Shown piece after piece: positions 35,388-46,108 of a stretch of 64,000 nucleotides of DNA (positions are counted from its first letter, which is position 1; each line of letters opens with the position of its first letter). Source of the DNA: Hydrogenophilales bacterium (GTDB taxonomy: Bacteria > Pseudomonadota > Gammaproteobacteria > Burkholderiales > Thiobacillaceae). Where the stretch lies: the NCBI GenBank assembly GCA_016703155.1, contig JADJCP010000003.1, forward strand, positions 62,001-126,000, written 5' to 3'. The position numbers and the translations under genes were made by a program. The notes beneath the pieces are model-generated. The model made no database searches and had not been told where the DNA came from. It saw nothing but the letters and a program-made list of their open reading frames with translations.

Positions 35388-36242
35388 ATGCGTTGGGAAT
35401 CCGGTCGCCGTAGCGACAATGTAGAAGACCGCCGGGGCATGAGCGTCGGCCGGGGTGTCGCCGGGGGCGGCATCGGCATCGTCGTCATCGCCCTGATCGC
35501 CATGTTTTTCGGGGTCGATCCGAGCATCGTCCTGAACCAGGCCGGCAATATCGCGCCCACGGAACAGTCGGCGGCGCCGCAAAGTCGCTCGCCCGAAGAG
35601 GACAAGCTCGCCGATTTCATCTCGGTGGTCCTGGCCGATACCGAGGACACCTGGACCACCCTGTTCCGCCAGGATGGCGGCCAGTACGCCAAGCCCAAGC
35701 TGGTGCTGTTCAGCGGCGCCGTCGAGTCGGCGTGTGGCCACGCCCAGGCCGCCATGGGGCCGTTTTACTGCCCGGCGGACAGCAAGGTCTATCTGGATCT
35801 GAGCTTCTTCAATGATCTGGCCCAGCGCCACGATGCCCCCGGCGATTTTGCCCAGGCCTACGTCGTCGCCCACGAGATCGGTCACCATGTGCAGAACCTG
35901 CTGGGTATCGCCGACAAGGTGCACGCATCCCGGCAGCGGATGAGCGAGGAAGCGTCGAACGAAGTCCAGGTGCGCATGGAGTTGCAGGCCGATTGCCTGG
36001 CCGGCGTCTGGACGCACCATGCCCAGAAACAGCGGCAAATCCTCGACCAGGGCGACATCGAAGAGGCCTTGGGCGCGGCGGCCGCCGTGGGCGACGACCG
36101 CTTGCAGAAGCAGGCGCGCGGTTACGTCGTGCCCGAATCGTTTACCCACGGCAGCTCGGCGCAACGCGCCAAGTGGTTCACCGCCGGTGCCAAAACGGGC
36201 GATCTGAACGCCTGCAATACTTTCAAGGCGCGTAGCCTGTAA
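35388..36242 (+). CDS. YpfJ/KPN_02809-family neutral zinc metallopeptidase
   Basis: A 284-residue membrane-anchored protein with an N-terminal MRWESGRRSDNVEDRRG, the family hallmark, then one transmembrane helix (about 26-45). The HExxH zinc site is VVAHEIGHHVQNLLG, and the family third-ligand region ELQADCLAGVWTHH is intact. It ends with GDLNACNTFKARSL, again typical. Its substrate is unknown. It is the third gene of the HerA-like / methyltransferase operon and converges with clsB. Confidence 0.93.
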   Translation: MRWESGRRSDNVEDRRGMSVGRGVAGGGIGIVVIALIAMFFGVDPSIVLNQAGNIAPTEQSAAPQSRSPEEDKLADFISVVLADTEDTWTTLFRQDGGQYAKPKLVLFSGAVESACGHAQAAMGPFYCPADSKVYLDLSFFNDLAQRHDAPGDFAQAYVVAHEIGHHVQNLLGIADKVHASRQRMSEEASNEVQVRMELQADCLAGVWTHHAQKQRQILDQGDIEEALGAAAAVGDDRLQKQARGYVVPESFTHGSSAQRAKWFTAGAKTGDLNACNTFKARSL

Positions 36243-36257
36243 AGACGCATCCACACC

Positions 36258-37412
36258 TCACGCCGCGTCTAAGTGGCCATAGCCCAGGATGGAAATGATC
36301 CAGCGCACCGCGCCGTAGACCAGCCAGGAGCCGGCGCGCTGGTGCCAGGGCAGTTCGGCCCAGGTACGCCGGTGCATGGCGACGCCGCCACGCTCGATGG
36401 CGACAAGCAGGCTGGCGCGCAATTCCCGGTTGAATTCGGCATCGCGGATGACGAGATTCGCCTCGCGCGCCAGCATCAGGCTGAACGGATCGATGTTGCT
36501 GGAGCCGACCGTGCTCCATTCGTCGTCGATGACAGCGACCTTGGCGTGCATTTCGCTGGCGTGGTACTCGACGATTCCCACGCCGCGATCCAGGAAATAG
36601 CCGTAGAGAGCACGCGATGCCCAGCGTACCAGGCGATGGTCGCTGCGCCCTTGAAGCAGCAGGACGACACGCACGCCACGTTCGGTGGCGTCGACCAACG
36701 CCTTGCGGAAGCGCCGTCCTGGCAGGAAATAGGCATTGGCGATGATGATCTCGCGGCGCGCCCCGGCGATGGCGGTGAGATAGGCCTTTTCGATATCGTC
36801 ACGATGACGCAGGGTGTCCCGTTCCAGGAAGGCGGTGTTTTGATCCCCTGCCTCGGCGACGCAGGCAGGTAGGGCTTGCTGTTTGGCCGGGCGCTTGCGC
36901 AACCGGCTCCAGCGCACCAGCAGCCAGAGGCGGTCAACGGCCTTGCAGATGTCGGCAAGCACCGGGCCTTCGACACGCACGGCGGCGTCGTAGCGTACGG
37001 CGGCACTTTCCTGACCGGTGCGGTCGTCGACGATGTTGATGCCGCCGATGTAGGCGAGGCAGGCGTCGATGACGACGATCTTGCGGTGCATGCGCCGCAG
37101 GCGGGCACGTTTGAGGCGCCAGGGCGATATTTCCGGACGATAGAACAGCAGGGCGATACCGGTCTTGAGCATGCGGTCGCGCAGTTCCTCGGAGAAGTCC
37201 TTGGAGCCGATGCCGTCGACCAGCACCCGGACCTGAACCCCGCGCTCGGCGGCGTCGATCAGGGCATGCGCGACGCGCAGGCCAATGTCGTCCATCTCGA
37301 AGATATAGCTTTCCAGATGGATTTCGCGCCGGGCATGGGCAATGGCATCGAGCAACGCGGGAAAATAACCGGCGCCGTTTTCCAGCAGGGTCAGGCGATT
37401 GCCGGCGTGCAA
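36258..37412 (-). CDS. clsB: Cardiolipin synthase B (phospholipase D superfamily)
   Basis: A 384-residue ClsB-type enzyme that makes cardiolipin or related lipids by transphosphatidylation. Both HKD motifs are intact: HRKIVVIDACLAYIGGINI and HAKVAVIDDEWSTVGSSNI. The N-terminal NRLTLLENGAGYFPALLDAI and SYIFEMDDIG are typical of ClsB, which lacks the two N-terminal transmembrane helices of ClsA. It starts 4 bases after the nuclease-like gene, matching the ybhP-clsB pair of Escherichia coli. Confidence 0.93.
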   Translation of the reverse strand: MHAGNRLTLLENGAGYFPALLDAIAHARREIHLESYIFEMDDIGLRVAHALIDAAERGVQVRVLVDGIGSKDFSEELRDRMLKTGIALLFYRPEISPWRLKRARLRRMHRKIVVIDACLAYIGGINIVDDRTGQESAAVRYDAAVRVEGPVLADICKAVDRLWLLVRWSRLRKRPAKQQALPACVAEAGDQNTAFLERDTLRHRDDIEKAYLTAIAGARREIIIANAYFLPGRRFRKALVDATERGVRVVLLLQGRSDHRLVRWASRALYGYFLDRGVGIVEYHASEMHAKVAVIDDEWSTVGSSNIDPFSLMLAREANLVIRDAEFNRELRASLLVAIERGGVAMHRRTWAELPWHQRAGSWLVYGAVRWIISILGYGHLDAA

Positions 37413-37416
37413 GGCG

Positions 37417-38169
37417 TCAGGCCGCTTGCAGTTGCGCCATCAGCGCGGCGTGATCCGAGAGGTGACGCCAGTGCTGGCCGTGCAGCACCTTGGCGGAAGC
37501 GACGCTGAAGCCGCGCATATAAATCCGGTCCAGGGCGAACAACGGCATGGCCGCCGGGAAACTCAGTGCCGGCCGGCCATGGGCGGTTTCGAAGACTTCG
37601 CTGAGCTTCAGATCCTCGGCCAGGTGACGGGCGGCACGCTGGCGCCAGTCGTTGAAGTCGCCGGCGATGATCAGTGGCGCATCGTCCGGCACCAGGGCAT
37701 GGATGCGCTCGCAAACGGCGCGCAATTGCTGTTTGCGACCGGATTCGTTCAGGGCGAGATGCAGGCAGATCGCATGCAGCGGCTGGTCGAGGCCAGGTAC
37801 GTCGAGCTCGCAGTGGAGCATGCCCCGGCTCTCGAAGATGTGCGCCGAGATATCCACATTGTCGGAGCGCAGAATGGAATAACGCGACAGGATGGCGTTG
37901 CCGTGATGGCCATGGTCGTATACCGAGTTCTTGCCGTAGGCGACGTCGTCCCAGAGTCCATGCGCGAGATATTCATGCTGCGGTTTGGCCGGCCAGTCGT
38001 GAAAGCGTTCGGCGTGCTCGGCGTGATGGCCCTGGACTTCTTGCAGGAAGACGATGTCGGCATTCATCGCCGACAGCCGGTCGCGCACTTCATGGACGAC
38101 CATGCGCCTGTTGAAGAAGGACAGGCCCTTGTGCATGTTGTAGCTGGCGACATTCAGAAGCGGTCTCAT
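37417..38169 (-). CDS. Endonuclease/exonuclease/phosphatase-family protein (YbhP-like)
   Basis: A 250-residue EEP-domain protein. Catalytic motifs are NVASYNMHKGL near the N-terminus, DIVFLQEVQG, the IIAGDFNDWRQ catalytic core and the final SDHAALMAQL. It lacks a signal peptide. In enterobacteria the same gene precedes clsB, so a role in phospholipid head-group or membrane-related hydrolysis is more likely than DNA repair, but this is inferred from context. Confidence 0.88.
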   Translation of the reverse strand: MRPLLNVASYNMHKGLSFFNRRMVVHEVRDRLSAMNADIVFLQEVQGHHAEHAERFHDWPAKPQHEYLAHGLWDDVAYGKNSVYDHGHHGNAILSRYSILRSDNVDISAHIFESRGMLHCELDVPGLDQPLHAICLHLALNESGRKQQLRAVCERIHALVPDDAPLIIAGDFNDWRQRAARHLAEDLKLSEVFETAHGRPALSFPAAMPLFALDRIYMRGFSVASAKVLHGQHWRHLSDHAALMAQLQAA

Positions 38170-38243
38170 CGCTTCATTTTATCGCTGATCGTCCCACCCT
38201 GCCTGCCGTGGCTTGTCCGGTCGACACCGCCGACCAAGAGTGC

Positions 38244-38744
38244 TCAATGGCCGGACTTGGCGCTTGAGGCAGGCTTGTCGACGGGTTTCTTTTCGGCATC
38301 GGCGGCGGCATCCTTGTCGTCCTTGGCCGGTGTCTTTTTAGACGATTCTTTGCTGTCGTGGCCGGCGTTGTCGTCTTCGGCCTTGAGAGTGCTCTTTTCG
38401 CCGTGGCTGCCGCCCTCGGCTTCCGCGCCCGGTTTTTCATCGGTCGCGTGTGCAGCGGCCTTGGTGGGCAGGGAGACGGGGAATTCCGGGGGGATCGCCT
38501 GCATGTTGTTCTTGAGCATGTACTCGTTCATCTCTTTCCAGCCGGTATGCACGGCGGCCTTGTCGGCCTTGGAATTCAGACGGAAGCAGTCTTCCAGCCC
38601 GCGCCCGGCATGACGGCAGGCGCTGCCAATGGCCTTGCCTTCGGCTTCCAGTTTTTCCGGGATGGGGATGCCCATGCGGTCCTTGAGGGCGTCGCAGGCG
38701 GTCAGCAGGGGCACCGTGAGCAGAATGGCAGCAAGGTATTTCAT
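38244..38744 (-). CDS. Lipoprotein with a low-complexity Lys/Ala/Asp tail
   Basis: A 166-residue predicted lipoprotein. The signal sequence MKYLAAILLTVPLLTAC ends in a lipobox with Cys17. The first half has two further cysteines (SACRHAG and EDCFRLN) that could form a disulfide. The last ~70 residues are a charged Lys/Asp/Ala/Ser-rich, probably disordered tail. The ATG at 38744 follows a GGTGA ribosome binding site. An upstream in-frame GTG at 38753 is possible. I do not recognise the family. Confidence 0.7.
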   Translation of the reverse strand: MKYLAAILLTVPLLTACDALKDRMGIPIPEKLEAEGKAIGSACRHAGRGLEDCFRLNSKADKAAVHTGWKEMNEYMLKNNMQAIPPEFPVSLPTKAAAHATDEKPGAEAEGGSHGEKSTLKAEDDNAGHDSKESSKKTPAKDDKDAAADAEKKPVDKPASSAKSGH

Positions 38745-38922
38745 GGCATTCACCGTGGTATGGGTGCCTCTATATCGGCACTGTCGCGAAAAAGTTTAGG
38801 CTGGCTGGATGTGGCTTGACCGTAACGCGGGAAGGCGCGAGAAGAGCTACGCCCTGTGCGGCGGCCTGACCGCGGGCAACGATCATGCCGGGCTGTGCTC
38901 ATCACCGATATCCGGCACGCAC

Positions 38923-40545
38923 TCAAATCCTGAACTGGCTCACGGCGGCGCGCATGGTGCTGGCGAGATTCTCCAGTTTGCTGGCGGCGCTCGCGCTCCT
39001 GTCCGCGGCGGCACTGTTTTCCTCGCCCATCTGGGCCATGGTCTCGACGTGCGCGGCGATATCGTTGCTGGCGCTGGTTTGCTCGGTGAGTGCCGAGGAA
39101 ATGCCGGTAACCACATCGATGACATGGGCGGCACCATCCTTGATCTGGTTGATGGCTTCGCCGGCTTGGCGTGCCAGAGACACCCCGTTATCCACGCTGG
39201 ATACGGCGTTGCTCATCGTATCGACCGCGCTGTCGGCACTGCCCTGAATGGCGCCAATCATTTGCGTAATCTCTTCAGTTGCCTTGGTCGTACGTTCCGC
39301 CAGCTTGCGCACCTCATCGGCCACCACGGCAAATCCGCGCCCCTGTTCGCCGGCACGCGCGGCTTCGATCGCCGCATTGAGCGCGAGCAGGTTGGTTTGC
39401 TCGGCGACATCCTTAATGACCTGGACGACGCTGGATATCCGGTTTGACTGCTGTCCAAGATTATCGATGGTGCCCGATGTCTCGCGCACGGTCTCGGCCA
39501 TCTTCATCATCGTCGCGGCGGCATCGTGAATGATCGCTCCGCCTTGGCTGGAATATTCGCCGGACTTGCGCGAGAGCTCCATGGCTTCGCGGGCGCTGTC
39601 CGAGACATGGTTGATGCTGACGGTCACTTCTTCCACCGTGGCCGCCATCGAGGCGGCGGCCTCGCTTTGCCGGATCGAACTGGCGGCGACCTGACTGGAG
39701 GAGGTCGTCAGGGCATGGGATGCGTTGGATATCTCTGCGACGCTATCGAGGATGACTCGCAAGGTGCCTTGCAGGGTTTGCATCAAGGCGTTGAAAGAGG
39801 CCGCGGTTTTGCCAACCTCATCGGTGCTTGCCAAGGGGACGCGCTTGGTGAAGTCGGACGTTTGTTCCACTTCGCCAATAACGTCACGTATCTGACCCAG
39901 GGGCCGGGTGATGGACCGGATGATGAACCAGGCGGAGACAACGCTGAGCAAGAGCCCAAGGCCCAGGATGCCCAGAACCAGGAGGGTAGTTACGGTGTTG
40001 GACTTCGCGTTCACCTCGTACGACCCCTTGGCTTGTTCCTGTTCATGCGCCATGGATTTCAACAATGCCTGCCGGGTGTCGACAAAGGCGCGCGCGGCGT
40101 CGCCCTTCATATTTTCGGATGCCGCTTCATAATCACCGCTCTTGGCGAGGTCGACGGTCTTCTTGCTGAGACCCAGATAGGTATTCCAGGCGTTGGTGAA
40201 TTCCCCGGCGCGGGTCTTGTCTTCGGCATCAAGCAAGGCGGCATAGGCATCCCAGGCTTTTTTCACATGCTGGACCGATATTTCCGCCTCCTTGAACGGA
40301 GCTTCGGCGGCGCTGGAGCTATCGGCGTTCATGCCAAGCGTGACGTTGTTGCGTTCCTGATAGATGCCGTCCAGAACCTCGGCAAGATGGATCAAGGCCA
40401 CGGTGTTGTTTTCGTAGACCGTGCGCAATCCCTGATTCGTGTTGTACAGACCACGGATGCCGATGAGTCCGGTGATGACCGATATCACCAGCAGGCCGGC
40501 GACGAGAGCGACCAGCCTGGAACCGATATTCATATGTGCGAACAT
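38923..40545 (-). CDS. Methyl-accepting chemotaxis protein
   Basis: A 540-residue transmembrane chemoreceptor. After TM1 (about 12-34), a periplasmic four-helix-bundle sensor domain (about 35-190) follows, then TM2 (about 192-214), a HAMP domain and a cytoplasmic signalling domain. The signalling tip is VKDVAEQTNLLALNAAIEAA and GEQGRGFAVVADEVRKLAER, identical in style to class 36H/40H receptors. There is no C-terminal CheR-binding pentapeptide (it ends VSQFRI). The start at 40545 has a GAGG ribosome binding site. An in-frame ATG at 40533 is also possible. Confidence 0.92.
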   Translation of the reverse strand: MFAHMNIGSRLVALVAGLLVISVITGLIGIRGLYNTNQGLRTVYENNTVALIHLAEVLDGIYQERNNVTLGMNADSSSAAEAPFKEAEISVQHVKKAWDAYAALLDAEDKTRAGEFTNAWNTYLGLSKKTVDLAKSGDYEAASENMKGDAARAFVDTRQALLKSMAHEQEQAKGSYEVNAKSNTVTTLLVLGILGLGLLLSVVSAWFIIRSITRPLGQIRDVIGEVEQTSDFTKRVPLASTDEVGKTAASFNALMQTLQGTLRVILDSVAEISNASHALTTSSSQVAASSIRQSEAAASMAATVEEVTVSINHVSDSAREAMELSRKSGEYSSQGGAIIHDAAATMMKMAETVRETSGTIDNLGQQSNRISSVVQVIKDVAEQTNLLALNAAIEAARAGEQGRGFAVVADEVRKLAERTTKATEEITQMIGAIQGSADSAVDTMSNAVSSVDNGVSLARQAGEAINQIKDGAAHVIDVVTGISSALTEQTSASNDIAAHVETMAQMGEENSAAADRSASAASKLENLASTMRAAVSQFRI

Positions 40546-40742
40546 GTCACACCTCGTAAGACAAGGCACACAACCCAGAACCAGGCGTATGCCGGTTAGC
40601 CGCAGTCGTGCTCAATGACGCTGCACAAGGCAGCATGGTTGAGGCTGGCGTGCGGATCTGGCCATATCGATCAGGCATCTCGTAACGGTTTCTGGGGCGC
40701 TCCCGACTCCGTCACGAAATGCCTGAAGTGTGTCTCGGTCGA

Positions 40743-41501
40743 CTATTTCTTGTAGAAATCGACGACTTTTTTCGCCGCGCCGGTCGCCTGCCCGATAGTC
40801 ACCAAGCCCATGGGGCGGAGCATGGCTGGGGCTTTAACGACCTTGGCATCGCCGGGGGCGGCCTTCATGAATACGTCGGCCGCGGCGCCGAATCCCCCAG
40901 GGTTGCGCGATACCCAGGTGATGACCTCTTTGGGCGAACGCACCTCGGTGGCACCATGGACATAATCGGCGCCATCCATCATGGCCTTCTTGAAGAACTG
41001 CCCCGGGGCGAGCGAAGGTTCGGTGACGACTACCTTGATGGACAGGTCCGGGCCGCCGACCTCGTTCCAGTTGGTAACCTTTCCGGTGCCGATGGCCTTC
41101 AGTTGAGCCTTGGTCAGCGAGGCGACCGGGTTGCTCTTATGCACGATGACCACCAGTTCATCCGAACCGATGGTGGTAAACACCAGGTTCGTCGGCGCCT
41201 TGATCTCGCGTCCTTCAGCCTTGGCGGCTTTTTGCGCGGCAGATACGGAGTCGGTCAGCGTATCCCCGACGGCGGCGACGGGAACCTTGCCGTCGATCAA
41301 GGCCAGCATGCCGCGACCGGTGCCGATGCCGGAAAATTTGATATCGATACCCGTAGCCGCCTTGAGTTCGGCCGCCTTCGGCTCGATCACTTCCTTTTGG
41401 GTGGTACCACCGGATATTTCAAGCGTTTCCGCCCAGGTGGCTGGAGCAGCAAGCGGCACCAAGAATACGCCGAGCGCGACGATGGATAATTTTTTTCGCA
41501 T
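40743..41501 (-). CDS. Phosphate-type ABC transporter substrate-binding protein (PstS-like)
   Basis: A 252-residue periplasmic binding protein with a signal peptide ending AWAET (about residue 24). The PBP_like_2 fold is supported by LEISGGTTQKEVI, the phosphate-type loop GIGTGRGMLALIDG and LVVIVHKSNPVASLTKAQLKAI. It is shorter than canonical PstS (about 340), as are many stand-alone members. No pstCAB or phoU genes are adjacent, so the transporter it serves is unclear. It may instead act as a sensor or scavenger. The ATG has a GAGGAG ribosome binding site. Upstream lies a small 7-bp hairpin (41519-41539). Confidence 0.85.
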   Translation of the reverse strand: MRKKLSIVALGVFLVPLAAPATWAETLEISGGTTQKEVIEPKAAELKAATGIDIKFSGIGTGRGMLALIDGKVPVAAVGDTLTDSVSAAQKAAKAEGREIKAPTNLVFTTIGSDELVVIVHKSNPVASLTKAQLKAIGTGKVTNWNEVGGPDLSIKVVVTEPSLAPGQFFKKAMMDGADYVHGATEVRSPKEVITWVSRNPGGFGAAADVFMKAAPGDAKVVKAPAMLRPMGLVTIGQATGAAKKVVDFYKK

Positions 41502-41652
41502 GACTGATCTCCTCGATGAACGCCAAAAAATATGGCGTTGTCTCGAGGATATCGGTAAACATTGGAAATACTTTAATTATTTTCGGTGCGGCCAACCAGT
41601 GAATCAAATTAGCCCGATGTGGAACTGCGTCGGGGGTGACAAATTGATCCCT

Positions 41653-42114
41653 TCATCCCTGGTGTTGGCCTGAACGTATTTCGCTCAAACGCAGAATGGC
41701 GGCCGCGTTGCTGGGGGAGAAACAGGACTCGGCAGCGGCTTGCCAAGGTGTCCATTGGTAGGCGAGGTGTTCGGCGGGGGCCAGGCTGACGGCGATCGCG
41801 TCTGGCACCTGCAGGCTGAAGACGTGCTCGGTGTTATGCGTTACGCCGGGTGGGTACCGGTGGCGGTAACACTCGTAAATTTCGTAGCGGTCGGACTGAT
41901 CCCAGTCAATTAGCCGGTGCTCGGTGACGTCGAGTCCGGTTTCCTCGCGCACTTCGCGCGCGACGGTTTCGACGAGGGTCTCGCCGGCCTCCTGGCTGCC
42001 GGTGACCGATTGCCACCAACCGGGGTGATCGGTCCGCTCAAGAAGCAGGATGCGCAGGTCCGGGGTGTGGATCACCACGAGCACCGAAACGGGTATTTTC
42101 CAGGGTTTGCTCAA
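41653..42114 (-). CDS. nudB: Dihydroneopterin triphosphate diphosphatase (Nudix)
   Basis: A 153-residue Nudix hydrolase for an early folate-synthesis step, removing pyrophosphate from dihydroneopterin triphosphate. The Nudix box is complete: GSQEAGETLVETVAREVREE with TGLDV following. The N-terminus KIPVSVLVVIHT and LLLERTDHPGWWQSVTGSQE match NudB. The TTG start at 42114 is chosen because it overlaps the VOC-gene stop as TTGA and gives the proper N-terminus. An in-frame upstream extension exists but covers the VOC gene. Confidence 0.9.
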   Translation of the reverse strand: MSKPWKIPVSVLVVIHTPDLRILLLERTDHPGWWQSVTGSQEAGETLVETVAREVREETGLDVTEHRLIDWDQSDRYEIYECYRHRYPPGVTHNTEHVFSLQVPDAIAVSLAPAEHLAYQWTPWQAAAESCFSPSNAAAILRLSEIRSGQHQG

Positions 42115-42488
42115 TAGTGGGCCAGCTCGATCAAGTTGCCGTCCGGATCGCGAAAGTAGACCGAGGTGATCGGGCCGCAGGCACCGGTCCGGGCTACGGG
42201 CCCGTCTTCGAGGGCGATGCCGATAGCCTTGAGATGGCCGAGCGTCTCGGTCAGGGGAGCCGCCGCGACGAAGCACAGATCGGCGCTGCCCGGGGTCGGT
42301 CGCGAGGCATGCGGCGCGAACTCAGCACCTGCCAAGTGAAGGTTGATCTTCTGAGCACCGAAATGCAGGGCGCTTCGGCCGACGCCGAAGGCTTCCGAAC
42401 GCATGCCCAGCACCTGGGTATAAAAGCGCAGGCTGGCCTCGATATCGGCGACCGTCAGCACCAGATGATCCAGCACACCAACGGTCAT
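42111..42488 (-). CDS. VOC-family (glyoxalase/bleomycin resistance-type) protein
   Basis: A 125-residue single-domain vicinal-oxygen-chelate protein with LDHLVLTVADIEASLRFYTQVLGM at the N-terminus (first metal ligand His) and a C-terminal YFRDPDGNLIELAHY motif with a metal-binding Glu. Such proteins act as dioxygenases, isomerases or resistance proteins, and the sequence does not decide which. It lies directly upstream of nudB (overlapping stop and start) and 28 bases downstream of the CheZ-like gene. Confidence 0.9.
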   Translation of the reverse strand: MTVGVLDHLVLTVADIEASLRFYTQVLGMRSEAFGVGRSALHFGAQKINLHLAGAEFAPHASRPTPGSADLCFVAAAPLTETLGHLKAIGIALEDGPVARTGACGPITSVYFRDPDGNLIELAHY

Positions 42489-42516
42489 GCGCTCCTCGCT
42501 GTGTCGGTTGTTGACT

Positions 42517-43089
42517 TCAGAACAGCTCGATGTCGTCGCTGTCCGGCGACTCCTGGTGCTTCCGGTCGACGTAGAGCTTGAGCGCCTGCTCGACGCTGCC
42601 GGTAGCGATCAGGGTGTCGAACATCAGCTTTTCATCTTCCATGGTGTATTTCGAGCGTATTTTTTGCTGCAGCGCGTTCCAGGCAAATGGGCTATACAGG
42701 CGTTGCGGGTCGCTCACCACGGCACCGAGTTCTTCCAGGCTGCGACAGGCGTGCGACAGGCGTTGCGTCAGACGGTCGTAGAACTGGAAGGCGACGATGG
42801 CCTGTTGCATCTGCTGCGACACGCCATTGCCGGCATCCTCGATGGTTGCCTTGATTGGTGAGTCCGGCAGGTGGTGCGCCGACTCGACGAGGGCCATGAG
42901 CTTGCCATACATACCCGTGAACGAATCGGTGAGTATTTCCACCGAGCCGCTCGAATCCTTCAGGGCCATCTCGATCTGGGCGACCGCCAGGTTGAGCATC
43001 TGGATGGTTTCGCGGATCTGGCTCCAGTCCAGATCGGGACGCGCGGCGGTGGACGGGGACGGCACCGAACTTGATGGCGGGTTATCCAT
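42517..43089 (-). CDS. CheZ-like four-helix protein, putative
   Basis: A 190-residue cytoplasmic protein of helical character. A proline/serine-rich N-terminus is followed by helices with Gln-rich surfaces. The central segment AIVAFQFYDRLTQRLSHAC has the D-x-x-x-Q spacing of the CheZ phosphatase motif (QDxxxQ type). The C-terminal end is acidic (SPDSDDIELF), as in CheZ, where the end binds CheY. This is a resemblance only. The start at 43089 has a GAGG ribosome binding site and removes a low-complexity upstream extension. aspS lies upstream. Confidence 0.6.
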   Translation of the reverse strand: MDNPPSSSVPSPSTAARPDLDWSQIRETIQMLNLAVAQIEMALKDSSGSVEILTDSFTGMYGKLMALVESAHHLPDSPIKATIEDAGNGVSQQMQQAIVAFQFYDRLTQRLSHACRSLEELGAVVSDPQRLYSPFAWNALQQKIRSKYTMEDEKLMFDTLIATGSVEQALKLYVDRKHQESPDSDDIELF

Positions 43090-43233
43090 GAAGACCTCAC
43101 AGGAAAGGAAACGTTTCGCTCCAGCCTTTTTCGGCAGGCAGGGACGAAACTTTAATTCGCGTGACCCGGCGCGGTTCCAGCCGCTGGACCAGGGTACCGG
43201 TCCGGGACCCATCGGCTTGAATCGGCGGCTGAC

Positions 43234-45018
<1,785 letters not shown>

Positions 45019-45034
45019 GGATAGTCCTCGTCGA

Positions 45035-45664
45035 TCAGTCGCCAGGGTAGACGTTGGCTGTCTGCCTGGCTTGGGAGGGGGCGACCACCCCCATGGAAAC
45101 AATAAATTTCAGGGCCATGTCCACCGAAATATCCATATCGATGGTTTCTTCGCGCCTGACGTAAAAATAAAAGCCGTTCACCGGACTGGGCGCGGTCGGG
45201 ATGAATACGGCGATGTAGTCCGCGCCCAAATGATCGCCAACCTCATGTGGCACGTTGGTCTGAAAGGCCAGCGACCAGGCCTCGCCGTGCGGGTAGCGTA
45301 CCAGCAGCACCTTGCGAAAGGCGTGGCCGGTACCCGAGAGCAGGGTATCGGAAACCTGCTTGACGCTGCCGTAGATCGACTTGACGACAGGGATGCGGTT
45401 GAGCAGCGATTCCCAGATCAGCACCATGCGTTGGCCGAGCAGGTTGGCGGCGAACAGACCGGTGAGCAGGATGACCACGCCGGTAAGCAGGACACCCAGG
45501 CCGGGGATGCGGAAGCCCAGCCAGGCATCCGGGCGCCAGTGTTCCGGCAGGAGCAGCAGGCTGGTGTCCATGGCGCCGATCAAGGCATCCAGCACCCAGA
45601 TCGTGATACCCAGGGGCACCCAGATCAGCAGGCCGGTGATGAAATAGCGCTTCAGGTTGGGCAT
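45035..45664 (-). CDS. DUF502-family membrane protein
   Basis: A 209-residue inner-membrane protein of unknown function with two or three hydrophobic helices in the first half (about 5-25 and 55-80) and a soluble C-terminal half. FITGLLIWVPLGITIWVL and NRIPVVKSIYGSVKQVSDTL are hallmarks of DUF502. It is 16 bases upstream of aspS and downstream of fmdB, the gene order common in betaproteobacteria. The ATG at 45664 fits the family N-terminus (MPNLKRYFITG). Confidence 0.92.
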   Translation of the reverse strand: MPNLKRYFITGLLIWVPLGITIWVLDALIGAMDTSLLLLPEHWRPDAWLGFRIPGLGVLLTGVVILLTGLFAANLLGQRMVLIWESLLNRIPVVKSIYGSVKQVSDTLLSGTGHAFRKVLLVRYPHGEAWSLAFQTNVPHEVGDHLGADYIAVFIPTAPSPVNGFYFYVRREETIDMDISVDMALKFIVSMGVVAPSQARQTANVYPGD

Positions 45665-45737
45665 TGGGAGAAAGCCGTTAATAAACAAATGGGCAAACGC
45701 ACAGGCGTTTGCCCCTGGTATCGATGGGTTAGGCGAG

Positions 45738-45992
45738 TCAGTGGGTGCAGGCGGGGCAGGCGCCAGTACCGCAGGCGGGGCTGGGTGCCTCGTCTTTCCT
45801 GGGTGCGGTGCCACCCTTGAAATCGGTGGCGTAGTAGCCTGAACCTTTCAACTGAAAGCCGGCGGCGGTGAGTTGCTTGGCGAATTGCTCCTGGCCGCAG
45901 GTAGGGCAGACCGTCAGCGGGGTGTCGTTGACCTTCTGCATGACATCCTGCTCAAGGCCGCAGGCCGCGCACTTGTAGGCATAAATAGGCAT
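45738..45992 (-). CDS. FmdB-family zinc-ribbon regulatory protein
   Basis: An 84-residue small protein that begins PIYAYKCAACGLEQDVMQKV, with a CxxC pair at residues 8-11 and another at 29-32 (CPTC) forming one zinc ribbon. The C-terminus adds a second cysteine group (CGTGACPAC). The ATG at 45992 has a strong AGGAG ribosome binding site 6 bases away. FmdB-type proteins are assumed to bind zinc, and their target is not established. It is the first gene of the fmdB-DUF502-aspS unit. Confidence 0.92.
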   Translation of the reverse strand: MPIYAYKCAACGLEQDVMQKVNDTPLTVCPTCGQEQFAKQLTAAGFQLKGSGYYATDFKGGTAPRKDEAPSPACGTGACPACTH

Positions 45993-46038
45993 CTTGCACT
46001 CCTGAATCGAATATACCGGGTATTTTACCAAATGGCGG

Positions 46039-46067
46039 CACCCGCCGGGAAATCAAGCCGGCGGGTG
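46039..46067 (-). terminator. Possible terminator after the acyl-activating enzyme gene
   Basis: A 10-bp perfect GC-rich stem (CACCCGCCGG and CCGGCGGGTG) with a 9-base loop lies 41 bases past the stop of the minus-strand gene. There is no clear U-tract. It also lies upstream of fmdB. Confidence 0.4.
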
Positions 46068-46108
46068 TGGGCGCAAGGCGGAAGGGAAAAGGCCGTAGCC
46101 TGGGGAGG

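Noticed and set aside
34635..36254. A 539-residue minus-strand frame
   Set aside because: It is antisense to the methyltransferase and zinc peptidase genes, both of which are well supported.
45665..45814. A Pro/Ala-rich N-terminal extension of the DUF502 protein
   Set aside because: It overlaps the fmdB end, and the family begins at the MPNLKRYF start.
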